From JAVSMW01 sp032027005 (lineage in GTDB: Bacteria; Bacillota; Thermincolia; Thermincolales; UBA2595): a stretch of DNA of 64,000 nt. The notes below the pieces were generated by a model. The model saw only the letters and a list, made by a program, of their open reading frames with translations. It had not been told where the DNA came from and did no database searches. This document shows positions 7,475-15,141 of the stretch, one piece after another. The translations under genes and the position numbers were made by a program. The stretch spans positions 116,214-180,213 of the forward strand of contig JAVSMW010000006.1 of the NCBI GenBank assembly GCA_032027005.1, given 5' to 3'. The first letter of the stretch is position 1. Each line of letters starts with the position of its first letter.

Positions 7475-7912
7475 ATGGAAATTGAGAGTTTAGTCGTAGA
7501 GGGACACTTAGTTTCCGGATTGGGAGAGGGGACTTACATGACCAAACTGGAGTGGGTAGAGTTGCAGTGCCAGAAAAAATTCGGTTTTCATCCTCAACCG
7601 GGAACATTTAATATCCAGCTCGATAAGAAAGAGAGCGAGCGCTACTCAATAGTAAAAAAATATCGGGGGATAAAAATCCTTCCGCCTTCCGATATCTTTG
7701 CTGCGGCAAAATGTTTTCCGGTTCAAGTAGGAAAAGTTAAAGGTATCGTAGCGATTCCCCTGCTGGATGATTACCCCCCAAACATTCTGGAAATCATTGC
7801 GCCCATACGGATGAGGGATGCGCTGGGTGTCCGGGAAGGCGACCTGATCCAGGTAAAGATTGAATTGGGATCTTTTGTTAAACGAGGTGATGACCAATCG
7901 GAGTTGAAGTAA
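7475..7912 (+). CDS. CTP-dependent riboflavin kinase-like protein (RibK/DUF120)
   Basis: The product has 145 residues. Diagnostic features are GHLVSGLGEGTYMTKLEWV at the N-terminus, KFGFHPQPGTFNIQL, a Cys-Phe-Pro-Val stretch and the C-terminal ILEIIAPIRMRDALGVREGD. This is the pattern of the small archaeal riboflavin kinase that makes FMN using CTP, quite unlike the bacterial bifunctional RibF. FMN is the substrate of UbiX, encoded 7 kb downstream, so this gene may provide a dedicated FMN supply for prFMN synthesis. Regulatory use of the fold (as in archaeal RbkR) is an alternative, but no DNA-binding domain is present. Its end overlaps the presumed start of the HAD gene. Confidence 0.8.
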   Translation: MEIESLVVEGHLVSGLGEGTYMTKLEWVELQCQKKFGFHPQPGTFNIQLDKKESERYSIVKKYRGIKILPPSDIFAAAKCFPVQVGKVKGIVAIPLLDDYPPNILEIIAPIRMRDALGVREGDLIQVKIELGSFVKRGDDQSELK

Positions 7913-8661
7913 TAAGCTTTGATGTTCACGGTACCCTTGTCGAAAAAGGTGGCGTAAAGGCTTTCAGGGCGGCAGTCAAATCGGTGGTATCTTTTTTGAA
8001 TTCCCGGGATGTTCATTTGACTGAAGAAGATTATTTTTCGATCTGGAAAAACAATTTGAAATGCTGGTCAAGCTATTTGCATGAAAACAAAGAAGTTGAC
8101 TTTTACCGGTGGTATGAGGGCATATTGTACCGGGTCGGAATAGCTTACGACAAAAGTTTGATTGATTTATTCAATAATTATTGGATGGAGGGTTTCAAAA
8201 ACTTTACTAAGCCGATTCAAGGTGCGGGAAAACTTCTTTCGGAACTCAAACGGCAGGGGTACAAATTAGGGGTTGTTTCCAACGGTTTAGCCCGAAATAA
8301 TGTTTTGGATCTACAGCGGACCGGGCTGGAAAGTTATTTCAGTTCTATCGTCATCTCCTCAGACGTGGGTTACAGAAAACCTGAGTCGGCACCTTTTTTA
8401 AAAGCACTGGCTGAATTGGAAACAAACCCTCAGAATGCGGTTATGGTCGGCGACAGTATGAAAGAAGATATTTGTGGCGCTAAAAAAGTTGGCATGAGAA
8501 CAGTCTGGGTAAGAGGATGCGATGGGTTGAGAACCGTTACCGATAAGGTATTGGATTCGGATGCAGCCGTGCAGCCCGACGAGACTGATGTGGCTGATGT
8601 GGTCGTAGATCAGCTAGAGGAATTGTATTTGCTTCTTTCAGCAGGGCGCTGGCCAAGCTAA
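7897..8661 (+). CDS. HAD-superfamily protein with unusual start and motif I
   Basis: About 254 residues of the HAD superfamily with a C1-type helical cap. Motif I is ISFDVHGTLV (7912-7941), motif II VVSNG, motif III Lys in GYRKPES, and motif IV VMVGDSMKED. The second motif I residue is His instead of Asp, which is not typical of phosphatases. No standard start codon precedes motif I in frame. GAGGTG (7884-7889) is well spaced from an in-frame ATC at 7897, while the nearby ATG at 7890 is one base out of frame. Either a rare ATC start or a one-base sequence error is likely; the first in-frame GTG (7984) would remove the active site. Phenylphosphate carboxylase also has a HAD-type delta subunit, but that is smaller (about 18 kDa), so orthology is uncertain. 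Confidence 0.7.
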   Translation: MGVEVISFDVHGTLVEKGGVKAFRAAVKSVVSFLNSRDVHLTEEDYFSIWKNNLKCWSSYLHENKEVDFYRWYEGILYRVGIAYDKSLIDLFNNYWMEGFKNFTKPIQGAGKLLSELKRQGYKLGVVSNGLARNNVLDLQRTGLESYFSSIVISSDVGYRKPESAPFLKALAELETNPQNAVMVGDSMKEDICGAKKVGMRTVWVRGCDGLRTVTDKVLDSDAAVQPDETDVADVVVDQLEELYLLLSAGRWPS

Positions 8662-8723
8662 GACCGCTCAAAGTCATGGCTGGTCTATAAAATTGTTATG
8701 GAATAAAGATAGGAGGGTTACTA

Positions 8724-9119
8724 ATGGAAAATTTTGTTGCTGATAAGTTAAGGGAAGGGTTAGAAATATTTCACAGCTTTCTTGATGCCAACCAGGATAA
8801 GATTAAAAATGGAGAGCCTTTTATGATGCTTGTCCTAGATCTGGACAACATTTGTGACAAAGTAGTGAAAGGAATTGTGGCCCAGAATAGCGAGGAAGAG
8901 GGCTGGATTGACCTATGGATTAAGGATCAAAATGATAAAATCAGGCATGATGTCTGGAAAATCAAGGTTCTTGAAGAATTTGACGAGGATGAGGTTGATG
9001 TTAGGAGACCTGAAGCGGATGCAACAATCGTGGCCGGGATGTTCGGGAGCACTATGACCACGGAGCACATGGAGCAAGATGCGGTGAAATATAAAAAAGA
9101 GTTCGGGCGCAAGAAATAA
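8724..9119 (+). CDS. Small acidic protein, possible PpcC-like paralogue
   Basis: The product has 131 residues with a TAGGAGGG ribosome site. No named domain is recognised. The segment NGEPFMMLVLDLDNI...KGIVAQNSEEEG...VWKIKVLEEFDEDE parallels the 98-residue gamma-like subunit at 2943 (DGTPVKVDVRDES...VIAIISETP...VYLKIVEELDEDD), with an added N-terminal helix and a C-terminal tail. It sits between the HAD gene and the second ATPase pair. A structural or tuning subunit of the carboxylase complex is the most likely role, by inference only. Confidence 0.5.
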   Translation: MENFVADKLREGLEIFHSFLDANQDKIKNGEPFMMLVLDLDNICDKVVKGIVAQNSEEEGWIDLWIKDQNDKIRHDVWKIKVLEEFDEDEVDVRRPEADATIVAGMFGSTMTTEHMEQDAVKYKKEFGRKK

Positions 9120-9155
9120 ACGGATAAACGCATTCGATCGAGGAGGGAAATTGTA

Positions 9156-10205
9156 GTGGCGATTATTAAAAAAAAGAAAAGTGTAAACCAGGAAGAGGGT
9201 AGAAGGGAAATCAAAAGCGTAGTTTCGCAGGACATGAAATGCGATTTTATCTGCGAGTACTGTGAACGTTTCTTTGATTGCGACCGTCCGGAAAAGGCAA
9301 AAATTTACGAGCGGAGGAGGATGGTGAGCGCGCGGAAAGCCCTGGCCAATATTAAACACAAGATCCTGGTGGCCGGTGGCAAGGGAGGCGTAGGCAAATC
9401 GACCTGTTCCGCCAATTTGGCGGCGGGACTAGCCATGATGGGGTTACAGACTACCGTCCTTGACCAGGATCTTGACGGCTCATCTATTCCCAAAATGCTT
9501 GGCGTGATGGAAAAACGGATGCAGATTGGCGAAGACGGGCTAATTCCGGTGGAAGGACCTCTCGGGATCCAGGTAGTGGCCATGGCCAATCTTAAAGAAG
9601 CAGGAGATGCGGTGGTCTGGTTCCATGAAATGCGGCGCAATGCCAGTGAGGAGTTTATCTGCCATACCGATTACGGCACCCGGGATATCCTGGTTGTCGA
9701 TTTGCCGCCAGGGACCAGTTCGGATAATGTTTCAGTAGTTCAGCTTATCCCGGAGGCCTCCGGTTATGTCGTGGTGACGGCCGCCAGCAAAGTTTCTCAG
9801 GCCACGGCGCGCAAGGCAGTTATTTTCGGTAAAAAGGCCGGGATGAGGATCTTGGGTGTGATTGAAAACATGAGTGGTTATATCTGCGAACACTGTGGGA
9901 TGGAGGATGACCTGTTGCCATTGGGCGGAGGATATGATCTGGCTAAAGAGGAAGATGTGCCTTTTCTGGGCAAAATCCCGCTGGACCCGGGTCTGGCCCG
10001 TTCGTGCGATGAAGGACGCCCTTTAGTCGAGGCCTTACAGGGTAGCCCCCTGGCTAAAATTATTCAGCAAATTTTACTCAAAATATTGGCCCAGCTTAAC
10101 AGCGATAAGCAATTCGGCTTTGCCGACAGCGACAAACTCATTGAAATTGGCGGTGACATAGATACAATTCTGGAAAGAATAAAAAGGAAGGGGGAAACGA
10201 ACTGA
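9156..10205 (+). CDS. Mrp/NBP35-type P-loop ATPase, A-type, second copy
   Basis: The product has 349 residues and a GTG start with GAGGAGGG 8 bases upstream. It carries Cys29/33/36/42 in CDFICEYCERFFDC, Walker A GGKGGVGKST, VLDQDLDGSS, DLPPGTSSD and a late CEHC pair. It shares GVMEKRM and FHEMRR with the copy at 4855 (GVMDKRM, FHDMRR), so it is the A-type partner of the second pair. It has a C-terminal extension of about 40 residues (including FGFADSDKLIEIGGDIDTI) not seen in the first pair. The extension resembles the C-terminal tail of some Mrp and radical-enzyme activases only vaguely and is not identified. Confidence 0.85.
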   Translation: MAIIKKKKSVNQEEGRREIKSVVSQDMKCDFICEYCERFFDCDRPEKAKIYERRRMVSARKALANIKHKILVAGGKGGVGKSTCSANLAAGLAMMGLQTTVLDQDLDGSSIPKMLGVMEKRMQIGEDGLIPVEGPLGIQVVAMANLKEAGDAVVWFHEMRRNASEEFICHTDYGTRDILVVDLPPGTSSDNVSVVQLIPEASGYVVVTAASKVSQATARKAVIFGKKAGMRILGVIENMSGYICEHCGMEDDLLPLGGGYDLAKEEDVPFLGKIPLDPGLARSCDEGRPLVEALQGSPLAKIIQQILLKILAQLNSDKQFGFADSDKLIEIGGDIDTILERIKRKGETN

Positions 10206-11212
10206 TGGCAATAATTAAAAAGAAAACTAATAATATTAAGAAAATTACTTCATTCAATGTTAATCTTTCATGTGTTATTGATGAAGAAAGTGGCCGTATC
10301 GCCTGCGAGAAGTGCGAAAAGTTTTTTGACTGCAAGGAACAAAGCAAGTGGGACGTTTATAAACATGGGCGGCTAGCGCTGGCCCAGCGGAAAATGTCGT
10401 CAATTAAACATAAAATTGCCATTGTTGGCGGCAAGGGTGGCGTGGGCAAGACCATGCTGGCCGTCAACATTGCCGCCGGACTGGCCAAGCGCGGGAAACG
10501 GGTGGCGGTCCTTGATTCCGATTATGACGGGTCCAGCGTCCCGAGGATGCTGGGGGTGGCTGATAAAAAGCTTTATATGGGTGCACAGGGTATTGAACCG
10601 GTGGAAGCTTTGCTGGGTATCAAGGTGGTTTCCATGGGGAACCTGAGGAATGATAACGATATTGTTACGTGGTATTCCGATAGCCGACGGGGAGCCACAG
10701 AAGAGTTTATTACTCATGTCAACTATGGTGAGCTTGATTACTTGATTGTTGATTTGCCGCCGGGCACCAGCGCCGACACGGTGAACAGCATGCTGTTTAT
10801 CCCGGATATGACCGGTATTGTCTTCATTACTGTTCCTTCCGAGGTTTCTCAGGGGGTAGCCTTACGGGCTGCTACGATCTGCGGCAAGGGCGGCGTCAAA
10901 GGAATCGGGATTGTTGAGAATATGAGCGGTCATGTCTGCCGGCACTGCGATCATCGTTCCGAGATATATTCTACAGGGGGCGGAGAAAAACTCGCCGAAG
11001 CTACGGGAATACCACTGATCGGCAAGTTGCCGGTTGAAGGTTATGCCGGTATGGCCTGTGATGAAGGTGTACCGTTTGTGGTCGCCTACCCGGAAAGCGC
11101 ATCCGCCAAAATTATGGAAAAAGTTGTTGATAAAATAGAAGAAGAAGTTCTTACCAGTAGACGCGATTTGAGCCACCTTAACACGGATTACGGAAAACGC
11201 TCCTGGTGGTAA
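10205..11212 (+). CDS. Mrp/NBP35-type P-loop ATPase, B-type, second copy
   Basis: The product has 335 residues. Its ATG shares one base with the stop codon of the preceding gene, indicating translational coupling. It carries Cys23, Cys34/37/43 (CEKCEKFFDC; the first spacing is longer than in the other copies), Walker A GGKGGVGKTM, LDSDYDGSS, DLPPGTSAD and a late CRHC pair. The KTM after the P-loop, LGV..KKL and VPSEVSQ.VA are shared with the copy at 5828. With the preceding gene it repeats the A-B pair found at 4855-6751, so the locus contains two duplicated ATPase pairs. Confidence 0.85.
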   Translation: MAIIKKKTNNIKKITSFNVNLSCVIDEESGRIACEKCEKFFDCKEQSKWDVYKHGRLALAQRKMSSIKHKIAIVGGKGGVGKTMLAVNIAAGLAKRGKRVAVLDSDYDGSSVPRMLGVADKKLYMGAQGIEPVEALLGIKVVSMGNLRNDNDIVTWYSDSRRGATEEFITHVNYGELDYLIVDLPPGTSADTVNSMLFIPDMTGIVFITVPSEVSQGVALRAATICGKGGVKGIGIVENMSGHVCRHCDHRSEIYSTGGGEKLAEATGIPLIGKLPVEGYAGMACDEGVPFVVAYPESASAKIMEKVVDKIEEEVLTSRRDLSHLNTDYGKRSWW

Positions 11213-11227
11213 AAAAATGCGTAGAAA

Positions 11228-11305
11228 GTTCGTATAAGAACAATAAAGTACTCTGGGAGAGTTCTGATTAAGGGGAGGTGATAAAAACGTTTTTTGTATA
11301 TGAAC
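11228..11305. promoter_or_regulatory. Candidate operator copies before the second half of the locus
   Basis: GTTCGTATAAGAAC (11228-11241, 13 of 14 matches to the palindrome at 436-449) and TTTTGTATATGAAC (11292-11305, 11 of 14) lie in the 248-base gap between the last ATPase gene and the gene at 11461. Two purine-rich ribosome-site-like strings (11274-11280 and 11331-11340) also occur here, but no reading frame follows them. The gap is probably a promoter/control region for the genes from 11461 to 15735. Confidence 0.45.
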
Positions 11306-11460
11306 ACAAAAGTAAACCGGGGGAATCGGAGGGGAGGTGAAAATAAAGAAAAATTTTAAGACGATTGACAGGAAGAGGATAAGTTATCTAGGGTTTTGCT
11401 TCACACGTTGCGGGAATAATTTGTTTATTTAATTTAAAAAGCAAAGGAGGAGAGGTTTTA

Positions 11461-11841
11461 ATGTACGAAAAACCGTCAAACCGTTTGGAAATCCATAAAA
11501 ATTTTACTTTTGGACCTGATCCTGATGAATTGAAAAAGCAGGAAGGCCGGGAGGTTTACGATGTAATCATCCTGTCGGACTCCATTGATGAGCTTACCAG
11601 TCAACAGAATCAGGAAATTACGCTAGCCATCAGGTTGCTTACTCCTAAAGACAGAAAGATGAGGTACTGCACTAGGACGGTCAGTGCGATGATCAGCAGC
11701 GATCCGACCAAATACCGTGATCGTTTGCATGTGCGGTTCCAGCGGGGGTTATTGCATCCGAAACCCTGGAGTATTGAAATTGTTAAAGAACTTGAGGGCT
11801 TGATGAGCTTGGAAGCCGATCACACCATAGCACGTTCTTAA
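11461..11841 (+). CDS. Small basic/acidic protein, possible PpcC-like paralogue
   Basis: The product has 126 residues with a strong AAAGGAGGAG ribosome site. No named domain is recognised. YDVIILSDSI...EITLAIRLLTPKDRK...TVSAMISSDPTKYRDRLHVR...WSIEIVKELE follows the order of elements in the 98-residue subunit at 2943 and, of the four, looks most like the gamma subunit of phenylphosphate carboxylase as I remember it. It directly precedes the third UbiD subunit (22-base gap), so it may be that enzyme's small subunit. Confidence 0.55.
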   Translation: MYEKPSNRLEIHKNFTFGPDPDELKKQEGREVYDVIILSDSIDELTSQQNQEITLAIRLLTPKDRKMRYCTRTVSAMISSDPTKYRDRLHVRFQRGLLHPKPWSIEIVKELEGLMSLEADHTIARS

Positions 11842-11863
11842 ATATTGATAGAAAGGAAAGGTG

Positions 11864-13399
11864 ATGTCCAAGATGTATCGTGATTTAAGAGGATATATTG
11901 ACGCATTGGAAAAAAACAACCAGTTAGTCAGAACCAATAAAGAAGTGGACTGGGATCTTGAAGCCGGCGCCATAGCCCGGCTTGGTTACCAGTTAGACTC
12001 AAAAGCCATGTTGATGGAAAATATTAAAGATTATCCTGGTTTCCGGTATCTGGGTGGTGTATTTAGCAACTGGCAGCGGGCAGCGATCGCCATCGGGCTA
12101 AATCCTAACGCCTCCCGGCGCGAAATCCAGGATACATATCGCGAAAGGCTGGACCATCCGATTAAGCCAATTATTATTGAGGATGCTCCCTGTCAGGAAA
12201 ATGTCATTACCGATGAAGACGTCAACCTGTTCGACCTGCCGGCCCCCATGGTTCACGACGGTGATGGCGGCAGATACCCAACTACCTGGTCTTTTGTAGC
12301 CACTCCTTCATATAACACCGACTGGATCAACTGGGGGATGTACCGCCAGATGATTCATAACGAAAGGACATTGGGCGGCCTGGTGCTGCCTTCCCAGGAT
12401 ATTGGTATCCAGTATTACGGTGGCTGGGAACCAGCAGGTGAAAAGATGCCCTTTGCCGCTGTGATTGGCGGTGAGGTATTGACCACTGCTGTGGCTGCCG
12501 TTCCCTACGGAGTTGGACGGAGCGAGGTTGATTTCGCCGGGGGCTTGCTCCTGGAGCCGGTGGAGTTGGTCAAGTGCGTTTCAGTTGACCTTCTGGTCCC
12601 GGCCAATGCCGAAATCATTATTGAAGGATATGTCAGCCCGAAAGAACGCTGCTATGAAGGGCCTTTCGGAGAGTATACCGGTTACCGGACTTCGCCGCGG
12701 ATGCCGCGGGTGGCCTACCACGTGACCGCCATTACTTACCGCGATAACGCTATTATGCCCTTTTCTAATATGGGCGTGCCGACAGATGAATGCGATATGA
12801 TCGCCAATACGCTCTGGCGGGCCGACCTGATGCGGGTTCTGGAAGAAAACGGTATACCGGTACTTGATGTATCGATGCCGACGGAAATGGTTATGCACTC
12901 AGCATTCATTTCCATCAAGAAACCTTACAGCAGTATTCCCAATAAGGTAGCTAAGCTGATCTTCGGTGAAAAGAATACTGGTCTTTTCCTTCACCAGATT
13001 TATGTTTGCGATGAGGATGTTGATGTTCAGGATCTATCTCAGGTTATGCATGTTTTTGCCACAAAATGGCATCCGAAACGGGGAACGCATTTCTTCGACA
13101 AGACGGTCGGCGTGCCGCTGCACCCATTCCTTGACATGGAAGAGAGAACCTGGAGCAAGGCATCTAAGGTTTGCTTTGACTGCACCTGGCCCAGCGAATG
13201 GTCGCCTACGGCGGAAGTCCCGGTCCGCTCCAGCTTCTGGGATATTTACCCAGAACGGGTTATAGAAAAGGTCTGCAGCACCTGGAAGGAGTTTGGCCAA
13301 GATCAGGATATGCTGTCGGCACTGGCAGATTACAACCGCATCGGTCGTTGGCCTGGTAGTGAGACTTTTAATAAACCGGTAGTGACCAAGAAAAAGTAG
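11864..13399 (+). CDS. UbiD-family carboxylase, full active site
   Basis: The product has 511 residues. It has HDGDGGRY, Asn156 and Arg161 in NWGMYR, and Glu265 and Glu270 in EGPFGE: all the cofactor and catalytic positions expected from Fdc1. It resembles the first subunit at 1332 but is clearly diverged. ATG 11864 is preferred (AGGAAAGG ends about four bases upstream); GTG 11861 and ATG 11873 are alternatives. With the small protein before it and the CoA ligase and UbiX after it, it could be a second carboxylase of different substrate range, or a decarboxylase acting on a hydroxybenzoate. Confidence 0.9.
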   Translation: MSKMYRDLRGYIDALEKNNQLVRTNKEVDWDLEAGAIARLGYQLDSKAMLMENIKDYPGFRYLGGVFSNWQRAAIAIGLNPNASRREIQDTYRERLDHPIKPIIIEDAPCQENVITDEDVNLFDLPAPMVHDGDGGRYPTTWSFVATPSYNTDWINWGMYRQMIHNERTLGGLVLPSQDIGIQYYGGWEPAGEKMPFAAVIGGEVLTTAVAAVPYGVGRSEVDFAGGLLLEPVELVKCVSVDLLVPANAEIIIEGYVSPKERCYEGPFGEYTGYRTSPRMPRVAYHVTAITYRDNAIMPFSNMGVPTDECDMIANTLWRADLMRVLEENGIPVLDVSMPTEMVMHSAFISIKKPYSSIPNKVAKLIFGEKNTGLFLHQIYVCDEDVDVQDLSQVMHVFATKWHPKRGTHFFDKTVGVPLHPFLDMEERTWSKASKVCFDCTWPSEWSPTAEVPVRSSFWDIYPERVIEKVCSTWKEFGQDQDMLSALADYNRIGRWPGSETFNKPVVTKKK

Positions 13400-13523
13400 A
13401 ATGAAGGGTTAAAAAAAGTATTCATGGTTTCTGGTTGTTAAACATGAGCAGGTACAGAAGATGATTTTTAAAATGGAAAACGTAACTTTTGTGCCTGCTC
13501 AGACTAATTTTAAAGGTGGTGGA

Positions 13524-15086
13524 ATGATGACCGGGGGTAGCTTGATAATTCCTGAAAATTATAACGCTGTATCTTTTTTCGTTGACCGTCACCTGGCCGA
13601 AGGGCGTGGAGATAAGACGGCAATCTATTACCTGGATCAAAAGATTTCCTACCGGGAAGTAGCCGAAAATGTCAACAAAACGGGCAATGCCTTTTTAAAT
13701 CTCGGAATTGAAACGGAGGACAGGATTCTTCTTTTACTTCTGGATTGTCCGGAATTTGTTTACAGCTTTTTTGGCGCCATTAAAATCGGAGCTGTTCCTA
13801 TACCCACCAATACGATGCTTAAGCCTACCGATTACGAATACCTTTTAAAAGACAGCCGGGCTAAGGCAATTGTTGTCAGTGAGGAACTGATTGAAAATAT
13901 TAATGAAATTTCCAGCAACTTGCCCTCTGTTGAGCATATTATCGTCGTCGGTCGGTCGGGGCCGGGACAATTGAGTTTTCATAATCTTATTAAAAATGCC
14001 TCTCCGGTATTGAGCTTGGCTCCGACCATCAAGGATGATCCCTGTTTCTGGCTATATAGTTCCGGCACCACTGGCTTCCCCAAAGGAGCAGTTCACTTGC
14101 AACATGATATGGTTTACTGTGCGGAGAACTATGCCCAAAAAGTTCTTAATATCAATGAAGATGATGTGACATTTTCCGTAGCCAAGCTGTTTTTTGCTTA
14201 CGGCCTGGGTAACGGGCTTTACTTTCCGTTCTCAGTGGGAGCGGCTACAGTTTTATCTCCCCAACGTCCACTGCCTGAACATGTTTTTGAAGTTATTGAA
14301 CGATACCGGCCAACGCTTTTCTTTGGTGTTCCGACTTCGTATTACGCTCTCCTACAGTTAGCCGAGAAAGAAAACAAATATGATTTGAGTTCCATCCGTT
14401 TATGTGTTTCAGCAGGAGAAGCACTGCCGGAAATTATCTATCAACGCTGGATGGAAGAATTTGGCCTGGTAATTTTAGACGGTATCGGCTCGACCGAAAT
14501 ATTACACATCTTTATTTCCAACCAGCCCGGAGAGGTAAAACCCGGGAGCAGCGGCCGTCTGGTCCCTGGCTATGAAGCAAAAATCCTTGATGAGGATGGA
14601 TGTGAAGTATCAACTGAAGAACAGGGGACCCTTTATATTAAAGGAGACAGCATTGCTTCTTATTATTGGAATAAACACGAAAAAAGCAAGCAGACTTTTG
14701 TTGGCGAATGGATCAATACCGGCGACAGGTATTACCGGGATAAGGATGGATATTTTTGGTATATGGGACGCGGGGATGATATGATTAAGAGCGGCGGGAT
14801 TTGGGTGTCTCCGGTCGAGGTGGAAAGCACTTTGCTGCAGCACACGGCTGTTTTGGAGTGTGCCGTAACCGGGTGGGCCGATTCCGACGGGCTAATCAAA
14901 CCCAAAGCCTTTGTGGTGCTGAAGCAAAACTCTCACGGAAACCAGGCCTTGGTGGAGGAGTTGCAGCAATTTGTCAAAAACAAAATTGCTCCGTACAAGT
15001 ACCCGCGCTGGCTAGAATTTATTGATGAACTTCCGAAAACCGCTACCGGAAAGATTCAAAGGTATAAGCTCCGGCAAGGGGGATAG
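13524..15086 (+). CDS. Benzoate (or 4-hydroxybenzoate)-CoA ligase
   Basis: A 520-residue acyl-adenylate-forming enzyme that would activate the aromatic acid product with ATP and CoA. Seen in order are YSSGTTGFPKGAVH (ATP loop, about 191-204), GIGSTEI, NTGDRYYRDKDGYFWYMGRG (adenylate binding and hinge) and the catalytic Lys in PKTATGKIQRYK at the C-terminus. The benzoate-CoA ligase hallmarks IPTNTMLKPTDYEYLLKDSR and the N-terminal FFVDRHLAEGRGDKTA are present. ATG 13524 follows AAAGGTGGTGG; an ATG at 13461 has no convincing ribosome site. Together with the UbiD genes it matches the proposed benzene carboxylase/benzoate-CoA ligase arrangement, but substrate cannot be decided from sequence by eye. 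Confidence 0.88.
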   Translation: MMTGGSLIIPENYNAVSFFVDRHLAEGRGDKTAIYYLDQKISYREVAENVNKTGNAFLNLGIETEDRILLLLLDCPEFVYSFFGAIKIGAVPIPTNTMLKPTDYEYLLKDSRAKAIVVSEELIENINEISSNLPSVEHIIVVGRSGPGQLSFHNLIKNASPVLSLAPTIKDDPCFWLYSSGTTGFPKGAVHLQHDMVYCAENYAQKVLNINEDDVTFSVAKLFFAYGLGNGLYFPFSVGAATVLSPQRPLPEHVFEVIERYRPTLFFGVPTSYYALLQLAEKENKYDLSSIRLCVSAGEALPEIIYQRWMEEFGLVILDGIGSTEILHIFISNQPGEVKPGSSGRLVPGYEAKILDEDGCEVSTEEQGTLYIKGDSIASYYWNKHEKSKQTFVGEWINTGDRYYRDKDGYFWYMGRGDDMIKSGGIWVSPVEVESTLLQHTAVLECAVTGWADSDGLIKPKAFVVLKQNSHGNQALVEELQQFVKNKIAPYKYPRWLEFIDELPKTATGKIQRYKLRQGG

Positions 15087-15141
15087 CTTCTCAAATATTG
15101 TTCTATGTAAATACTTGGACAGGAAAATGGAGGGATGAAGA

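Noticed and set aside
7888..7912. Treating GTG 7984 as the HAD start
   Set aside because: It would delete motif I, while the frame upstream clearly continues through FDVHGT with a well-placed ribosome site.
4855..11212. ATPases as NifH-like, ParA partition or MinD cell-division proteins
   Set aside because: The late CxxC pair, the ENMSGY/ENMGSF motif and the deviant Walker A with GKGGVGKS place them in the Mrp/NBP35 group; no ParB, MinC or nitrogenase partner is present.
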